Source of the DNA: DASXHY01 sp036272195
GTDB taxonomy: Bacteria; Verrucomicrobiota; Verrucomicrobiia; Limisphaerales; DASXHY01
DNA: 64,000 bases
Assembly: GCA_036272195.1 (NCBI GenBank)
Contig: DATAZE010000031.1
Span: forward strand, 1-64,000
Direction: 5' to 3'
This document shows positions 16,963 through 26,078 of the stretch, piece by piece. Below the pieces are notes generated by a model that saw only the letters and a list, made by a program, of their open reading frames with translations, was not told where the DNA came from and ran no database searches. A program made the translations under genes and the position numbers. The stretch's first letter is position 1, and the number at the start of each line of letters is the position of its first letter.

Positions 16963-19650
16963 TTATTGCCGCAAGCGGAAGAAGCTCGCGGAGTTAGTAG
17001 TAGCTATAGTTTGGGGGTTCGCCTGATTTAGAGCATCCGTCCACGGGCCTTTTGCGGAAGCGGCGCTTTGAAGTGTGCCGACACCAGTCCACGAAAGACT
17101 CAAGTTGCCGGCCAGGGATTGGAGTTTCAACGCCGAGGCAGCGGCAAACGGGGAGGTCGCGGACATCACGATGTTGCTGAATTCAGCAGCAGCCGAGCCG
17201 TTGCCGCAACGGAGCCGAATGTTATCAAAGGTGTTGTCCATGGAGGCGACTACTGGCGGGTTTGGCTGGCTGGCTTCAGCCTTGGTGAAGTCGGGATCGA
17301 GCCAGACGGTGACGGCAGTGTTGTTGCCGGGAGAATACACACTTTTAATTGCGATAGTGTGGTATTCGTTAACGACGATCGTCTCGACCGGCGGCAGGGC
17401 GAGTTCGCCGCCCTCGCCACCGCTCTTATCGTCAATGCTCCAGGAATTTCTGAGCCACGATTGTCCAGCCAGCAGGCGTTCGTTACTGCCTTCATAGAAA
17501 TGCAAACCGCCATAGCAGCCGCCAACGTCATCGACGGTTTCGCCGTTTAAATCGAAAAACTCCATGCTGAAATAGGTATAGAGCGTGTTGGTGGAGGTGG
17601 ATTGATAATTGCCGCCAATCCATTCGTTTTGACTGTTAAAGATCTGAATGCCCAGGTCGCTGTTGATGCTGTAAATCACATCAATCGGACCAGGAATATT
17701 CACCGGCAGCGTCGGGTAGGGATCAACGGTGAAAGACCAGCTTGTAGAATAGGCCGTGCCGTTGGAGTCGGTGACAGTTAGAGCAACGGTGTGAGAGGAG
17801 CCTGCCGCGAAGGGTGCGTGCGGCTGGTAATTGACGGTGATTGCGTTGGTGGCGACCGTAAAGGCCGGCGTTACCGCAGTGTTATCCAGAGTAAGGACTA
17901 CCGAGTTAGAAGCGATGCTGAAGCTGCCAAAAGCTACTTGAGCGCTTATCGGCGTGGCCAAGGCAGCAGAGGGATCGTTGGCGGCGGGAATTAGGTTCAG
18001 AAATTGGGCCGCTGCGGGAACCGCAAAGCCGGCGCCAGCGGACGTGGCGGCGAACACGATGTTACTGAAGGTGGCGCTGGTAGTGCCATTGCCGGTGCGG
18101 AGCGCGATGGTATCGAAAGTATTCACGGTGGAGACGGTAACGGGACTGTTTGGTTGCGCGTCTTCGGTTTGAGTGAAGTCAGGATCCAACCAAAGGTTGA
18201 CGGTGGCGTTTCCGCTCGGAGAATAATCTACGCGCTCGACAATAGTGTGCCATTCGCCAAAGACGATGGGCGTTTCCGGATTCAAGTCCGCCTGCGGCGC
18301 GGGTGAAGGATCCACGCTCCAGCTTTGAGAAACCCAGGCGTTCCCGGCGATCACATGCTGCGGGCCGTTGATGCCGCCGGAAATAAATTGCAAGCCGCCG
18401 TAACCGCCGCCGCCGCCGGTTTCGCCATTCAAGTTGTCGAATTCCATGCTGAACCGCGCATAGACTGTCTTGCCAGAATTCGAATCGTAGTTCGCGCCGA
18501 CCCAATCATCATTGGTGGAGAAAATAACGATGCCGGTTTCCTGGTTGCTGGCAACGATCGGGCCGGGAATGACGGACGGCAACGACTGGAAGGCCGTGGT
18601 GAAGCTCCAGGTGTTCGTGTAGGCATTCGCATTGTTATCCGCAAGTGTTATGGAGGCGGCGTGCACGGCGCCCGCACTGAGCGGTGGGTTCACGGAATAG
18701 CTGACGATGGTGACACCGCCGGATTTGGCGATGTTGGGAGAAATAGTGGCGCCATCCAGTTTTAATACGATCGTGTTCGGATTGACGGGAATGCTGCCGT
18801 CCAGCACCTGCACGCTAAGGTTGCTGCGGGAACCACTGAAGGAACCCGGGCCTGGTGACGAGGTGAAAGTGGGAGGTGAGGCGGAGACGATTTGCAGAGC
18901 ATCGAATTGAAAATCGTCGCCACCTCCGCCGGTGCCAGCCGTTGAATTGCCGCGAACAAAGGCGGCTTGACCGATGGAACCGGAGATAACGCCGGTAAAG
19001 GTGTGCCCGGTGGTGTTGTCAGTAAAAGTATAGGTGGTCGGAGAGTTTAGCGTGAAGGTAAAGGAACAGAATTGCTGGTAATTGTAGCTGAACCCGACTG
19101 CTGCGCCATTGGTCACGGCGGCATCGGAATAGTGGCCGTCCACGGCGTTATTGGGTTCAAAACCGACGTGCCAATAGGTGAAGATGGGGGTGCCGTTGGT
19201 GTCTTCGAGGACGAGGGAATTGGTGGTGCCGGAGTTATCAAGACTGTTTAAGCGAAGTTGCACGGAAAAGGATTGGCCCGGCACGAGGGGTGACGCAAAG
19301 GGGCGGGACGCGATGGTTGAACTGCTGACAGTGGTGTTCCAGATGTCAAAAGAATCTCCGCTGGGACCGGTGCTGCTGATGAAAGCACCGCCAGTGTTCT
19401 GAATGGTGAAGGTCCACGGGCCGAAGCCGAAGCCTCCGTTGGGATTTCCCGCGGTGCCAAGGCCGTTGCCGGCGACGTCACCAGAGTAGGCGGGATCCGC
19501 GGCGGTGTCGAAGGCGTTGGTGGTTTGCGCAAAAGAGTTGTTTGACCCAAAAAGCAGGACGGCCATGAGGCTCAGGCTAAGGATGATGGTTTGGAAAACA
19601 GGATGGCGATTGGCCGCCGACGAGGGTTGCGAGTTGGTTGGGTTCTTCAT
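16963..19650 (-). CDS. Secreted protein with repeated LamG-like domains; shares a domain with the adjacent histidine kinase
   Basis: An 895-residue protein with a signal peptide (TIILSLSLMAVLLFGSNNSFA). Residues ~40-260 are a first beta-sandwich. Two large repeats of ~185 residues follow: copy A contains FSMEFDNLNGETGGGGG, NLWLDPDFTQTEDAQPN and FSNIVFAATS; copy B contains FSMEFFDLNGET, VWLDPDFTKAEASQPN and FSNIVMSATS. Before each repeat stands a ~90-residue Ig-like unit ending in TNTWSFTT or STSWSFTVDP. The tail LSLSWTGVGTLQSAASAKGPW...FFRLRQ resembles the tails of other secreted proteins in this window. The repeats match the sensor domain of the divergent histidine kinase at 19901. It is probably a glycan-binding or surface protein; no catalytic site was recognised. 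Confidence 0.75.
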   Translation of the reverse strand: MKNPTNSQPSSAANRHPVFQTIILSLSLMAVLLFGSNNSFAQTTNAFDTAADPAYSGDVAGNGLGTAGNPNGGFGFGPWTFTIQNTGGAFISSTGPSGDSFDIWNTTVSSSTIASRPFASPLVPGQSFSVQLRLNSLDNSGTTNSLVLEDTNGTPIFTYWHVGFEPNNAVDGHYSDAAVTNGAAVGFSYNYQQFCSFTFTLNSPTTYTFTDNTTGHTFTGVISGSIGQAAFVRGNSTAGTGGGGDDFQFDALQIVSASPPTFTSSPGPGSFSGSRSNLSVQVLDGSIPVNPNTIVLKLDGATISPNIAKSGGVTIVSYSVNPPLSAGAVHAASITLADNNANAYTNTWSFTTAFQSLPSVIPGPIVASNQETGIVIFSTNDDWVGANYDSNSGKTVYARFSMEFDNLNGETGGGGGYGGLQFISGGINGPQHVIAGNAWVSQSWSVDPSPAPQADLNPETPIVFGEWHTIVERVDYSPSGNATVNLWLDPDFTQTEDAQPNSPVTVSTVNTFDTIALRTGNGTTSATFSNIVFAATSAGAGFAVPAAAQFLNLIPAANDPSAALATPISAQVAFGSFSIASNSVVLTLDNTAVTPAFTVATNAITVNYQPHAPFAAGSSHTVALTVTDSNGTAYSTSWSFTVDPYPTLPVNIPGPIDVIYSINSDLGIQIFNSQNEWIGGNYQSTSTNTLYTYFSMEFFDLNGETVDDVGGCYGGLHFYEGSNERLLAGQSWLRNSWSIDDKSGGEGGELALPPVETIVVNEYHTIAIKSVYSPGNNTAVTVWLDPDFTKAEASQPNPPVVASMDNTFDNIRLRCGNGSAAAEFSNIVMSATSPFAAASALKLQSLAGNLSLSWTGVGTLQSAASAKGPWTDALNQANPQTIATTNSASFFRLRQ

Positions 19651-19751
19651 TTTGAATTGTGTTACGTTGTTACGTTTCTTCTTCGCGCCGAAACCGGCGA
19701 CGGGTGCAAATTGGGTTGTGGGCTATTGTGGGTTCGGTCTGGAAAAAGACT

Positions 19752-19771
19752 ATACCCATGAACATGGGTAT
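19752..19771. promoter_or_regulatory. 20-bp palindrome in the divergent promoter region
   Basis: ATACCCATGAACATGGGTAT consists of perfect 9-bp arms around AA. It lies 102 bp from the LamG-like start (19650) and 130 bp from the histidine kinase start (19901). The half-site TACCCAT fits the NarL-family heptamer TACYYMT. The partner response regulator at 21334 has a NarL/LuxR-type helix-turn-helix, so it is the natural candidate to bind here. Confidence 0.6.
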
Positions 19772-19900
19772 TCGGCATTCGACGACGAAAGAGCTATTTT
19801 TTAGCTCCGCGAGAATGAAATCGAGTCGTGGACGCGGGATTTCCGGTGGACGCCTGTTTATAAAAGCGCGTAAAATGATGGCTCAGGCGTCCCTGAATGT

Positions 19901-21337
19901 GTGAAAAATTTATTGATCAAGCCCTTTTCCCTCGCGGCGGTCAGAATGCTGGCATGGATATTGATGGCCGTGCCTTTGACCGCGCGTTCTTCGGTTTTGT
20001 GGAATCGGCCGGAGACTCAACTGGTCTGCGATAACGGTACCGGTGAGGATATTCTGAACGGAGCGATCAAGCCACAGGATGCCAATTCTTCAGCGACGCT
20101 TTATTTCAGATTTCGCGTGGATCCCATTGCAGACTCGGCGATCAAATCCATCGGCGACTATAACGCGGGATTGGTGTTCTTTGAAAAGAACGCACAACAC
20201 CTGGGTCTCGGGAGCAGCCGGCAGGCGTGGGCGTATTGCGCCATGAATGTGACGAACAGTGAAAAGGGTTATGTAGATCTGAACTCAGCGACCCGCGAAC
20301 CGGGGTTTAATTGGGAATACATTCGCGCCGGGACGCATAAGTATATCGCTTTCAGGATTGACTATGTTGCGGGTCATGAGGCCCGGGTGACGGCGTGGCT
20401 GAATCCTGATTTGTCCCTGAATGCGACAGAAATCAATCAGCCGACGAACCTGGTCACGCGGTTTGAAGGGAATGCGACCTTTGACGAAATTCATTTGCTG
20501 CATGACGGGCGGATTGGCGGATGGAAGTTCAGCGAGATCATTGGGGCCACTTCGTTTGAAGATTTACGGCTGACACATTTCTGGCAAGGCCGCTGGTTTT
20601 TAGCGGCGGTGAGCGGAGGATTGCTGGCGCTAGTGGTGGGAACCGTTCAACTGGTTGAGCGCAGGCGGGCGTCGCGAAACATTCAGCGGTTGGAGAAGGA
20701 GACCGTGCTGGCGACAGAGCGTGCCCGCATCGCGCGAGACATCCACGACGAATTGGGTGCGAGTTTGACAAAAATTCAAAAGCTGGCGGACGTGATGAAA
20801 CAAAATGGCAAAGGGGTGGAGAATCTCGGCGAGTTGCCTGAGGTGATTTCGGAAACGGCGTGCGATAGCATTCGAGCGATGGATGAGATTGTGTGGGCGG
20901 TCAATCCGCGGAACGACACGTTGAAGGAGTTGGCCGATTATCTGGTTTATTTCACGGAAGATTTTTTGCGGCAGACGGGGATTGCCTGCACGCTGGATGT
21001 GCCGTTGAAATTGCCGGACTTTCCGGTGGCCGCTGAGGTGCGGCACAATTTGTACATGGTGGTGAAAGAGGCGTTGAACAATGCGGTTAAACATGCGGCG
21101 GCCAGTCAGATCAAATTTGGCCTGGATTTTAGCGGCGACCGGTTAACGCTGTTCATTCAGGACAATGGGCGTGGATTTTGCCGCGACGAAATCAAACGGG
21201 CCGGCAATGGATTGGAGAATATGCAGAAACGATTAAGCGCGATCGGCGGGACGCTGGCTCTGCAAAGCACGCCGGACACGGGAACCTCCCTATTGTTGAG
21301 TGTGGCGATGGTTGAACACAAAATGAGTGCGTCATGA
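19901..21337 (+). CDS. NarL-type sensor histidine kinase with LamG-like extracytoplasmic sensor
   Basis: A 478-residue kinase starting at GTG; the next in-frame ATG (19946) would cut the signal helix. Residues 1-30 are a signal peptide. Residues ~40-215 form a periplasmic domain (LYFRFRVDPIADS, AGLVFFEKNAQHLGLG, AWLNPDLSLNATEINQP, FDEIHLLHDGRIGGWKFSEIIGA) that matches the repeats of the divergent secreted protein. A membrane helix lies at ~230-252. The HisKA_3 domain has ARIARDIHDELGASLTKIQKL (His near 281), and the HATPase has NLYMVVKEALNNAVKHA and DNGRGF...GNGLENMQKR. It overlaps its response regulator by 4 bp. Confidence 0.9.
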   Translation: MKNLLIKPFSLAAVRMLAWILMAVPLTARSSVLWNRPETQLVCDNGTGEDILNGAIKPQDANSSATLYFRFRVDPIADSAIKSIGDYNAGLVFFEKNAQHLGLGSSRQAWAYCAMNVTNSEKGYVDLNSATREPGFNWEYIRAGTHKYIAFRIDYVAGHEARVTAWLNPDLSLNATEINQPTNLVTRFEGNATFDEIHLLHDGRIGGWKFSEIIGATSFEDLRLTHFWQGRWFLAAVSGGLLALVVGTVQLVERRRASRNIQRLEKETVLATERARIARDIHDELGASLTKIQKLADVMKQNGKGVENLGELPEVISETACDSIRAMDEIVWAVNPRNDTLKELADYLVYFTEDFLRQTGIACTLDVPLKLPDFPVAAEVRHNLYMVVKEALNNAVKHAAASQIKFGLDFSGDRLTLFIQDNGRGFCRDEIKRAGNGLENMQKRLSAIGGTLALQSTPDTGTSLLLSVAMVEHKMSAS

Positions 21338-22026
21338 ATCGAACATCTGAACAAAACGACCGGCCTCATGGTCAGGTTACAATCGTGGTCGTGGAGGACG
21401 AAACCTGGATACGAGAGAATCTGGTTCGGGAGATCAATCACGCGCCGGGGTTCCGTTGCATCAATGATTATCGCACGGCGGAGGCCGCGCTGGAAGGAAT
21501 TCCTAAAGAGGGCCCGGATGTGGTGCTGATGGACATCAATTTGCCGGGGATGGATGGCGTTGAATGTGTGCGGAGGTTGCGTGCGAGTTCTCCCGAGTTA
21601 AAATTTCTCATGCTGACGGTCTATGAAGAGAGTGAGAAAATCTTCAAGTCGCTTTTGGCAGGCGCGAACGGATATATGCTCAAGCGGACGAGCACGCCGA
21701 ATTTATTGGAGGCGATTCGGCAGACGTATTCGGGCGGGGCGCCGATGTCGAGCAGTATCGCGCGAAAGGTGGTGGCCTATTTCAACGAGATGGGCAAGGC
21801 GCAATCGAACACGGTGGCGCTTTCACCGCGGGAGTTGCAGGTGTTGGAATTGCTGGCGAACGGGGCGGCTTACAAACATATTGCGGACAAGTTGTCGTTG
21901 AGCATTGAAACGATCCGCATGAACGTGAAGCATATTTACACGAAGTTGCATGTGCATTCGCGCGGTGAAGCGGTGGCGAAGTATATGCAGAAGACCGGAA
22001 CGTCAAAGTTGCCGGTGGGGAATTAG
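21334..22026 (+). CDS. NarL/FixJ-family response regulator
   Basis: A 230-residue regulator starting inside the kinase stop codon (ATGA overlap). The receiver domain has the acidic pocket VVVEDE, the phospho-acceptor Asp in VVLMDINLPGMDG, MLTVYEES and the Lys in GYMLKRT. The C-terminal LuxR-type helix-turn-helix is LSPRELQVLELLANGAAYKHIADKLSLSIETIRMNVKHIYTKLHVHSR. It is the evident partner of the kinase at 19901 and probably binds the palindrome at 19752-19771 to control the LamG-like gene and its own operon. Confidence 0.93.
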   Translation: MNRTSEQNDRPHGQVTIVVVEDETWIRENLVREINHAPGFRCINDYRTAEAALEGIPKEGPDVVLMDINLPGMDGVECVRRLRASSPELKFLMLTVYEESEKIFKSLLAGANGYMLKRTSTPNLLEAIRQTYSGGAPMSSSIARKVVAYFNEMGKAQSNTVALSPRELQVLELLANGAAYKHIADKLSLSIETIRMNVKHIYTKLHVHSRGEAVAKYMQKTGTSKLPVGN

Positions 22027-22219
22027 GTTGATACGGCAAACAACTGCTTCAGAAAGCAGATTCAGTGGCAATCTGGCCGCGACAACGGGGAGCGTAGAAA
22101 TCGGAAACAAACGCCCCGGCATTTTGGGCGTGAACACCCATCGGAATTGCGAAATCTTTGAAACAAAAGTTACAGTGCTTCGGGTTTGCGATTCAGGAAA
22201 TCAGGGTCAGATTTGATTC

Positions 22220-22664
22220 ATGAAAGAATCCGATGAAACGCCAGCGCAACCATTGATTCCTTCCTCTCCCAACATTCAGAAATTGCGAAAAGCCGAAGCA
22301 GGGATTGACCGCCGCAAAATTTATATCACCAATGCCGTAAAGCATTTCAAATGGGAACCTGCTGGCAAGCCCATTGGCATGCCGATTGAGGTGGCGGCAG
22401 CGCAGTTCGCGGAGGCCAAAAAAGATTCTTGGCGACCGTTCCACTTTCCCAAGCCGCTGAGTTCTACGATAAACGACTTCCTCGAGGTATGGTAATCCGC
22501 ATGTGAAGGATGTCATCACAGAGATGCTGACGGCAAAAGGCCATGATGGATTGAATGCCGATTATATTCAGCGCCTCCGTTACGACCTGAACGCGTTTGC
22601 CAATTGCGAGTTCGCACGTACATACGTGGCTCCGATCGCCGGAGGTTTCGTCCCGCACGCGTAA
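22220..22664 (+). pseudogene. Fused remnants of a uracil-DNA glycosylase and a tyrosine recombinase
   Basis: Two decayed pieces lie end to end. Codons from ~22292 read AGIDRRKIYITNAVKHFKWEP, the hallmark segment of family-4/UdgX-type uracil-DNA glycosylases. From ~22376 the text becomes integrase-like: MPIEVAAAQFAEAKK, then PLSSTINDFLEVW, and after a frame change at ~22490, VKDVITEMLTAKGHDGLNADYIQRLRYDLNAFA (22503-22601). This is the core-binding region of verrucomicrobial integrases, and it stops at 22664. No catalytic residues of either family remain. The rest of 22027-23357 has no gene that I can support. Confidence 0.55.
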
Positions 22665-23357
22665 TAACTTACGCACTTCTGTGCAGACAAGTCCCATCAC
22701 CAAACAGCAAAAGGATCATGCGCGGAATCAACTTGGCACGAGCGGCGGGGGAGAATCAATTTGTCGAATTCGGTCTGTTCACTGCACGTGGGGCTATCAA
22801 CAATTTGGAACCTGGAACCTATGGTCGCGTTGCTTTCGCACAGCGGCAGTCGCGGAACCGGCGCGGCAATTTGCTATCACGACAGTAAAATGCCTTCAGC
22901 CAATTTCCTGATGTGGCGGGATACTTGAGCGAGTGTCAGCAGTCTTGCCAGTTTGGAGTCGTGCTTCATCGCCCGTTTTCAACCTCCGGCTGAACGACCT
23001 ACCGCCATGGCCTTGGTTTCTGCAATGGGGACCTCCTCCGCAGGCGTGCTGCCGATGCCCGTTCTGGACACGCCACCATTAAGCCTTGGATTTCGTGGAA
23101 GGGTTTATTCGCAACCGCATTTGTACGATCGCGATGTCGTGCCAATTCGCGTCCAGATCAGTTTTGTCGCCGCGCGCGGCCGTGCGGAGGGCGGCTGCCT
23201 TGCTCGGCCAACGGAGCGGCTAGCCTTTTCCCAACGGTAAGAGGACATCCACGAATTTTCTCAGGCGTTAATTCGCAGCTATCATTTGAAACGATCGACA
23301 AACGTCAGACTCTCTCTCGAAATGAAACAACCGCAAATCGAAAAGCCCTTCCTTAAA

Positions 23358-25901
23358 TCAGTACTGCAGCAGGAGGCGGTAAAATTTCCCCTGCTGAAGG
23401 TTATCTATCGGAACCTGGACTTCGTGACGGATGAAGCCATTAGCCACGGAGTTTTGGCTTGGAGCAATAGGCCACACAAGTGGGCTCCAGTTTGTAAGGC
23501 TGCTCGATTCCTCAAGAACAACCGTAAGGTTGGTGTCATAACGAATATCAGCCGAGACGTCGAGATACGTGCGACTTTCGAGGGTTGCAAGCAGGCCGTT
23601 GGGATTGCCATAGATCGTGCCGTTGCAAAGCAGGGAATTCGTCGGAGTATCGCTGAACCCGGTTCGTGGCGCTCCCGGCGTTATGTCACAGCTCTGCAGC
23701 CAGGCAACGTAGGAATTGTTGGAAGTTACATTCAAAGGCGTCACGATGGCGTTAGCCCAAAGACCTCCGAGAATCGCGGCTCCCGTCGCATTGGGATGGA
23801 GATAGAAAGTCCCCTCGACCCCTGACTCCGGAGTTAGATCGGTGAGATAATGGTTGGAGAAGGTATTGAAGGCCAGCTTGTCTCCCGCGAACACCAGGCC
23901 GGGATGAGTGATGGCACAATTAGAAATCAACTGATCAATTTCAGGGAAGTAAGTTAGCAGACGCGCCAAACCGGGAGCATCGTAAACTGCGCCATTATGA
24001 GTATTGGTCGAATACCAGGTCGGATAGTGGACAAAAACGTATGCCGTGGGATAATCGTCCAGGAATTGGTCGGTAATCGCTTGCAGGTTTGCCATGAAGT
24101 CGGAAGGGGAAACCGGGGAGCCGTCCGTCCCGCTTTGGGCACTGTCATTGGCTCCAAGCATAATGGAGAAAATCAGTTGCCCGGGCTCGCTTGCCTCCAA
24201 CGCAGCCGCGGCAGCCTCAGCGCCTTGAAAATAGGAATTCGAGGGAAGCCAATCAACGGTGGTCGCGCCGCTGTGTCCCTGGTTTGACATCCGCACGGCC
24301 ATGTTGAAACGCGTCCCCAAACTTTGCATGCACTGTACCGCCGAAGCTTGTGTAGTCGGATCCGCCAGAGTGGCTCCATAGGTAATGCTATCTCCCACAA
24401 AAACGATGTTGTAAACTGGTGAAGCTGGGGGAACAACCACCGCCGCCGCGCAGGAGACAACCTCTACAGCGTCAATAAACGAGGTGCGATCCGACACTGA
24501 AGAAGGAACTGTCCCGGCAAAACTAATAACATGAACCCCGGCGGTCACATTAAAAGGGAGCGAATTGTAAACCGTCCACTGCGTCGTCAATGGAGTAAAA
24601 GTGCCCACTTGATTGCCATCCACCGAAACTGCAATCGCCTCGGACCCGGCCCCTCCGTCACCCCGTCCTTCGGCTTGAAAGCGGATGATATTTGTTCCCG
24701 AGGACTTGAAGGTTACCGCCTGCGAAAACTGACCGGTCCCCTGGATGAAGGCCGCTTGCCAGCATTCGGGAATATACTTGGGCGTGCCCAAAAGAGTGCC
24801 GGACTCAGTCACGATGCCCGAAAAAGAATCACCATCGGAAGAGCTGAACTGCCAGCCTGGAACTCCGGTCTGAGGATTGAGGGTTCCGTAGCCCGTGGTG
24901 TACATGTCCCCCGGTTGCTGGCTATCCTCAAAGCTCGGATTGATGACCGTGACCAGGTTCCCGGGCGAACCAGGAGAAGGCACGGGCAGCACCGTCAAGG
25001 CGGCAACAGTGCTGTTGGTTGTTCCGCCTATGTTGGTAATAGATACTTTATAGTTGGTAGAGTCTCCGATACTCAGATTGCTGATAATTAAAGTAGCGTT
25101 CGTAGCTCCGGAAAAACGCCCGCCATTGGCCACGTTGATATAGGTTCCATTTGTTTCCCTCCACCATTGATAGCTGAGCGGAGGAGCGCCGGTGTTTTGC
25201 ACGGTGAACTGCGCGCTTTGACCCACATAAATAATTTGCTGCGCGGAAGGCTCCGAAATAATTGCCGGGGGTGGAATTCCCGCGACGGCTGCAATCGAGA
25301 CATTGTCTATGAAAGTGGTATGATCGCTGGGAGGGTCGTACGGCAAAGTTGACTGAAACACCAGCGGGTAGGAACCGTTGCTCGGCACGTTAAAATAATA
25401 GGTGTAGTTTTGCCAATCGCTCGACATGGATTCCGTCGTATTGCCAGGCGTTACGGTCTGAGACAGAAAACTTCCCACCGATACCGTAACTGGGTTCGCG
25501 GTGCCGGTGTCGGAGCGTCCCATGGCCCAGAAAGACAGACTATAGTTACCCGCGCTCAACTTGACGGTTTGGGCCATACTGCCGCCTTGCAAGAAGGCGG
25601 CGTTCGTGCCGTCCTCAATATTCCCATCGTTAAGACCACCATTGTTAGAGGCGAGACCGTCGTAAACACCGGGCGTAGTACCCGTAGAATAGCCGAAGGC
25701 CCAACCCGGCACGGCGTTGGTGGCCACGCTGCCAAAAGTTACGGTATAGTCGCCATAGACAACGCCCGGCTGTTCAAAACTGCCATTGGCAACCAAATTC
25801 TGGGAGTTGGCCGCAAGTGGCGGCCAGGCGCAGAATATTGTTGCGGCTGCAAACATCTGAAGCACGGATGGGCGAACCTTAAATACCGTATCTAATCTCA
25901 T
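23358..25901 (-). CDS. Secreted SGNH/GDSL hydrolase with CBM-like and Ig domains
   Basis: An 847-residue exported protein. After the signal peptide, residues ~33-205 form a DUF642-like galactose-binding sandwich (QNLVANGSFEQPG, FLQGGSMAQTVKL, YSLSFWAMGRSD, TTFIDNVSI). An Ig-like domain follows (~213-305, YQWWRETNG). A second galactose-binding-like domain follows (~315-485, VINPSFEDSQQPGDM, FIDAVEVVS). The SGNH hydrolase (~498-735) has IVFVGDSITYGA (Ser), SNQGHSGATTVDW (Gly), SIMLGANDSA (Asn) and FYLHPNATGA (His), so all four blocks are intact. The tail ends FYRLLLQY. SGNH enzymes of this kind usually remove acyl groups from polysaccharides. The first sandwich and SGNH regions closely match the histidine kinase at 30859. 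Confidence 0.88.
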   Translation of the reverse strand: MRLDTVFKVRPSVLQMFAAATIFCAWPPLAANSQNLVANGSFEQPGVVYGDYTVTFGSVATNAVPGWAFGYSTGTTPGVYDGLASNNGGLNDGNIEDGTNAAFLQGGSMAQTVKLSAGNYSLSFWAMGRSDTGTANPVTVSVGSFLSQTVTPGNTTESMSSDWQNYTYYFNVPSNGSYPLVFQSTLPYDPPSDHTTFIDNVSIAAVAGIPPPAIISEPSAQQIIYVGQSAQFTVQNTGAPPLSYQWWRETNGTYINVANGGRFSGATNATLIISNLSIGDSTNYKVSITNIGGTTNSTVAALTVLPVPSPGSPGNLVTVINPSFEDSQQPGDMYTTGYGTLNPQTGVPGWQFSSSDGDSFSGIVTESGTLLGTPKYIPECWQAAFIQGTGQFSQAVTFKSSGTNIIRFQAEGRGDGGAGSEAIAVSVDGNQVGTFTPLTTQWTVYNSLPFNVTAGVHVISFAGTVPSSVSDRTSFIDAVEVVSCAAAVVVPPASPVYNIVFVGDSITYGATLADPTTQASAVQCMQSLGTRFNMAVRMSNQGHSGATTVDWLPSNSYFQGAEAAAAALEASEPGQLIFSIMLGANDSAQSGTDGSPVSPSDFMANLQAITDQFLDDYPTAYVFVHYPTWYSTNTHNGAVYDAPGLARLLTYFPEIDQLISNCAITHPGLVFAGDKLAFNTFSNHYLTDLTPESGVEGTFYLHPNATGAAILGGLWANAIVTPLNVTSNNSYVAWLQSCDITPGAPRTGFSDTPTNSLLCNGTIYGNPNGLLATLESRTYLDVSADIRYDTNLTVVLEESSSLTNWSPLVWPIAPSQNSVANGFIRHEVQVPIDNLQQGKFYRLLLQY

Positions 25902-26025
25902 ACAAAAACATACTGATGGCCCGGCTACGAGTCGAAGATGATCCCGGCTTTATCCCGCAAAACGGATCCGTAACCAATAACAAACCGCGTTCTAAATACT
26001 TTATGTTACTTTAATAACGTCAAGA

Positions 26026-26057
26026 CGGGCAGCCGGAATCCCATTTCCGACTGCCCG
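26026..26057 (-). terminator. Rho-independent-like terminator after the CBM/LamG gene
   Basis: A 13-bp stem with one mismatch (CGGGCAGCCGGAA at 26026-26038 against TTCCGACTGCCCG at 26045-26057) encloses a short loop, 21 bp past the stop of the minus-strand gene ending at 26079. The T-tract after it is poor (TCTTGACGTTATT). Confidence 0.6.
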
Positions 26058-26078
26058 TGGTCGCCTCTTCTCTCCGGA

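Noticed and set aside
22953..23240. A 95-codon frame in the decayed region
   Set aside because: No recognisable motif in any frame; the region looks like gene debris.
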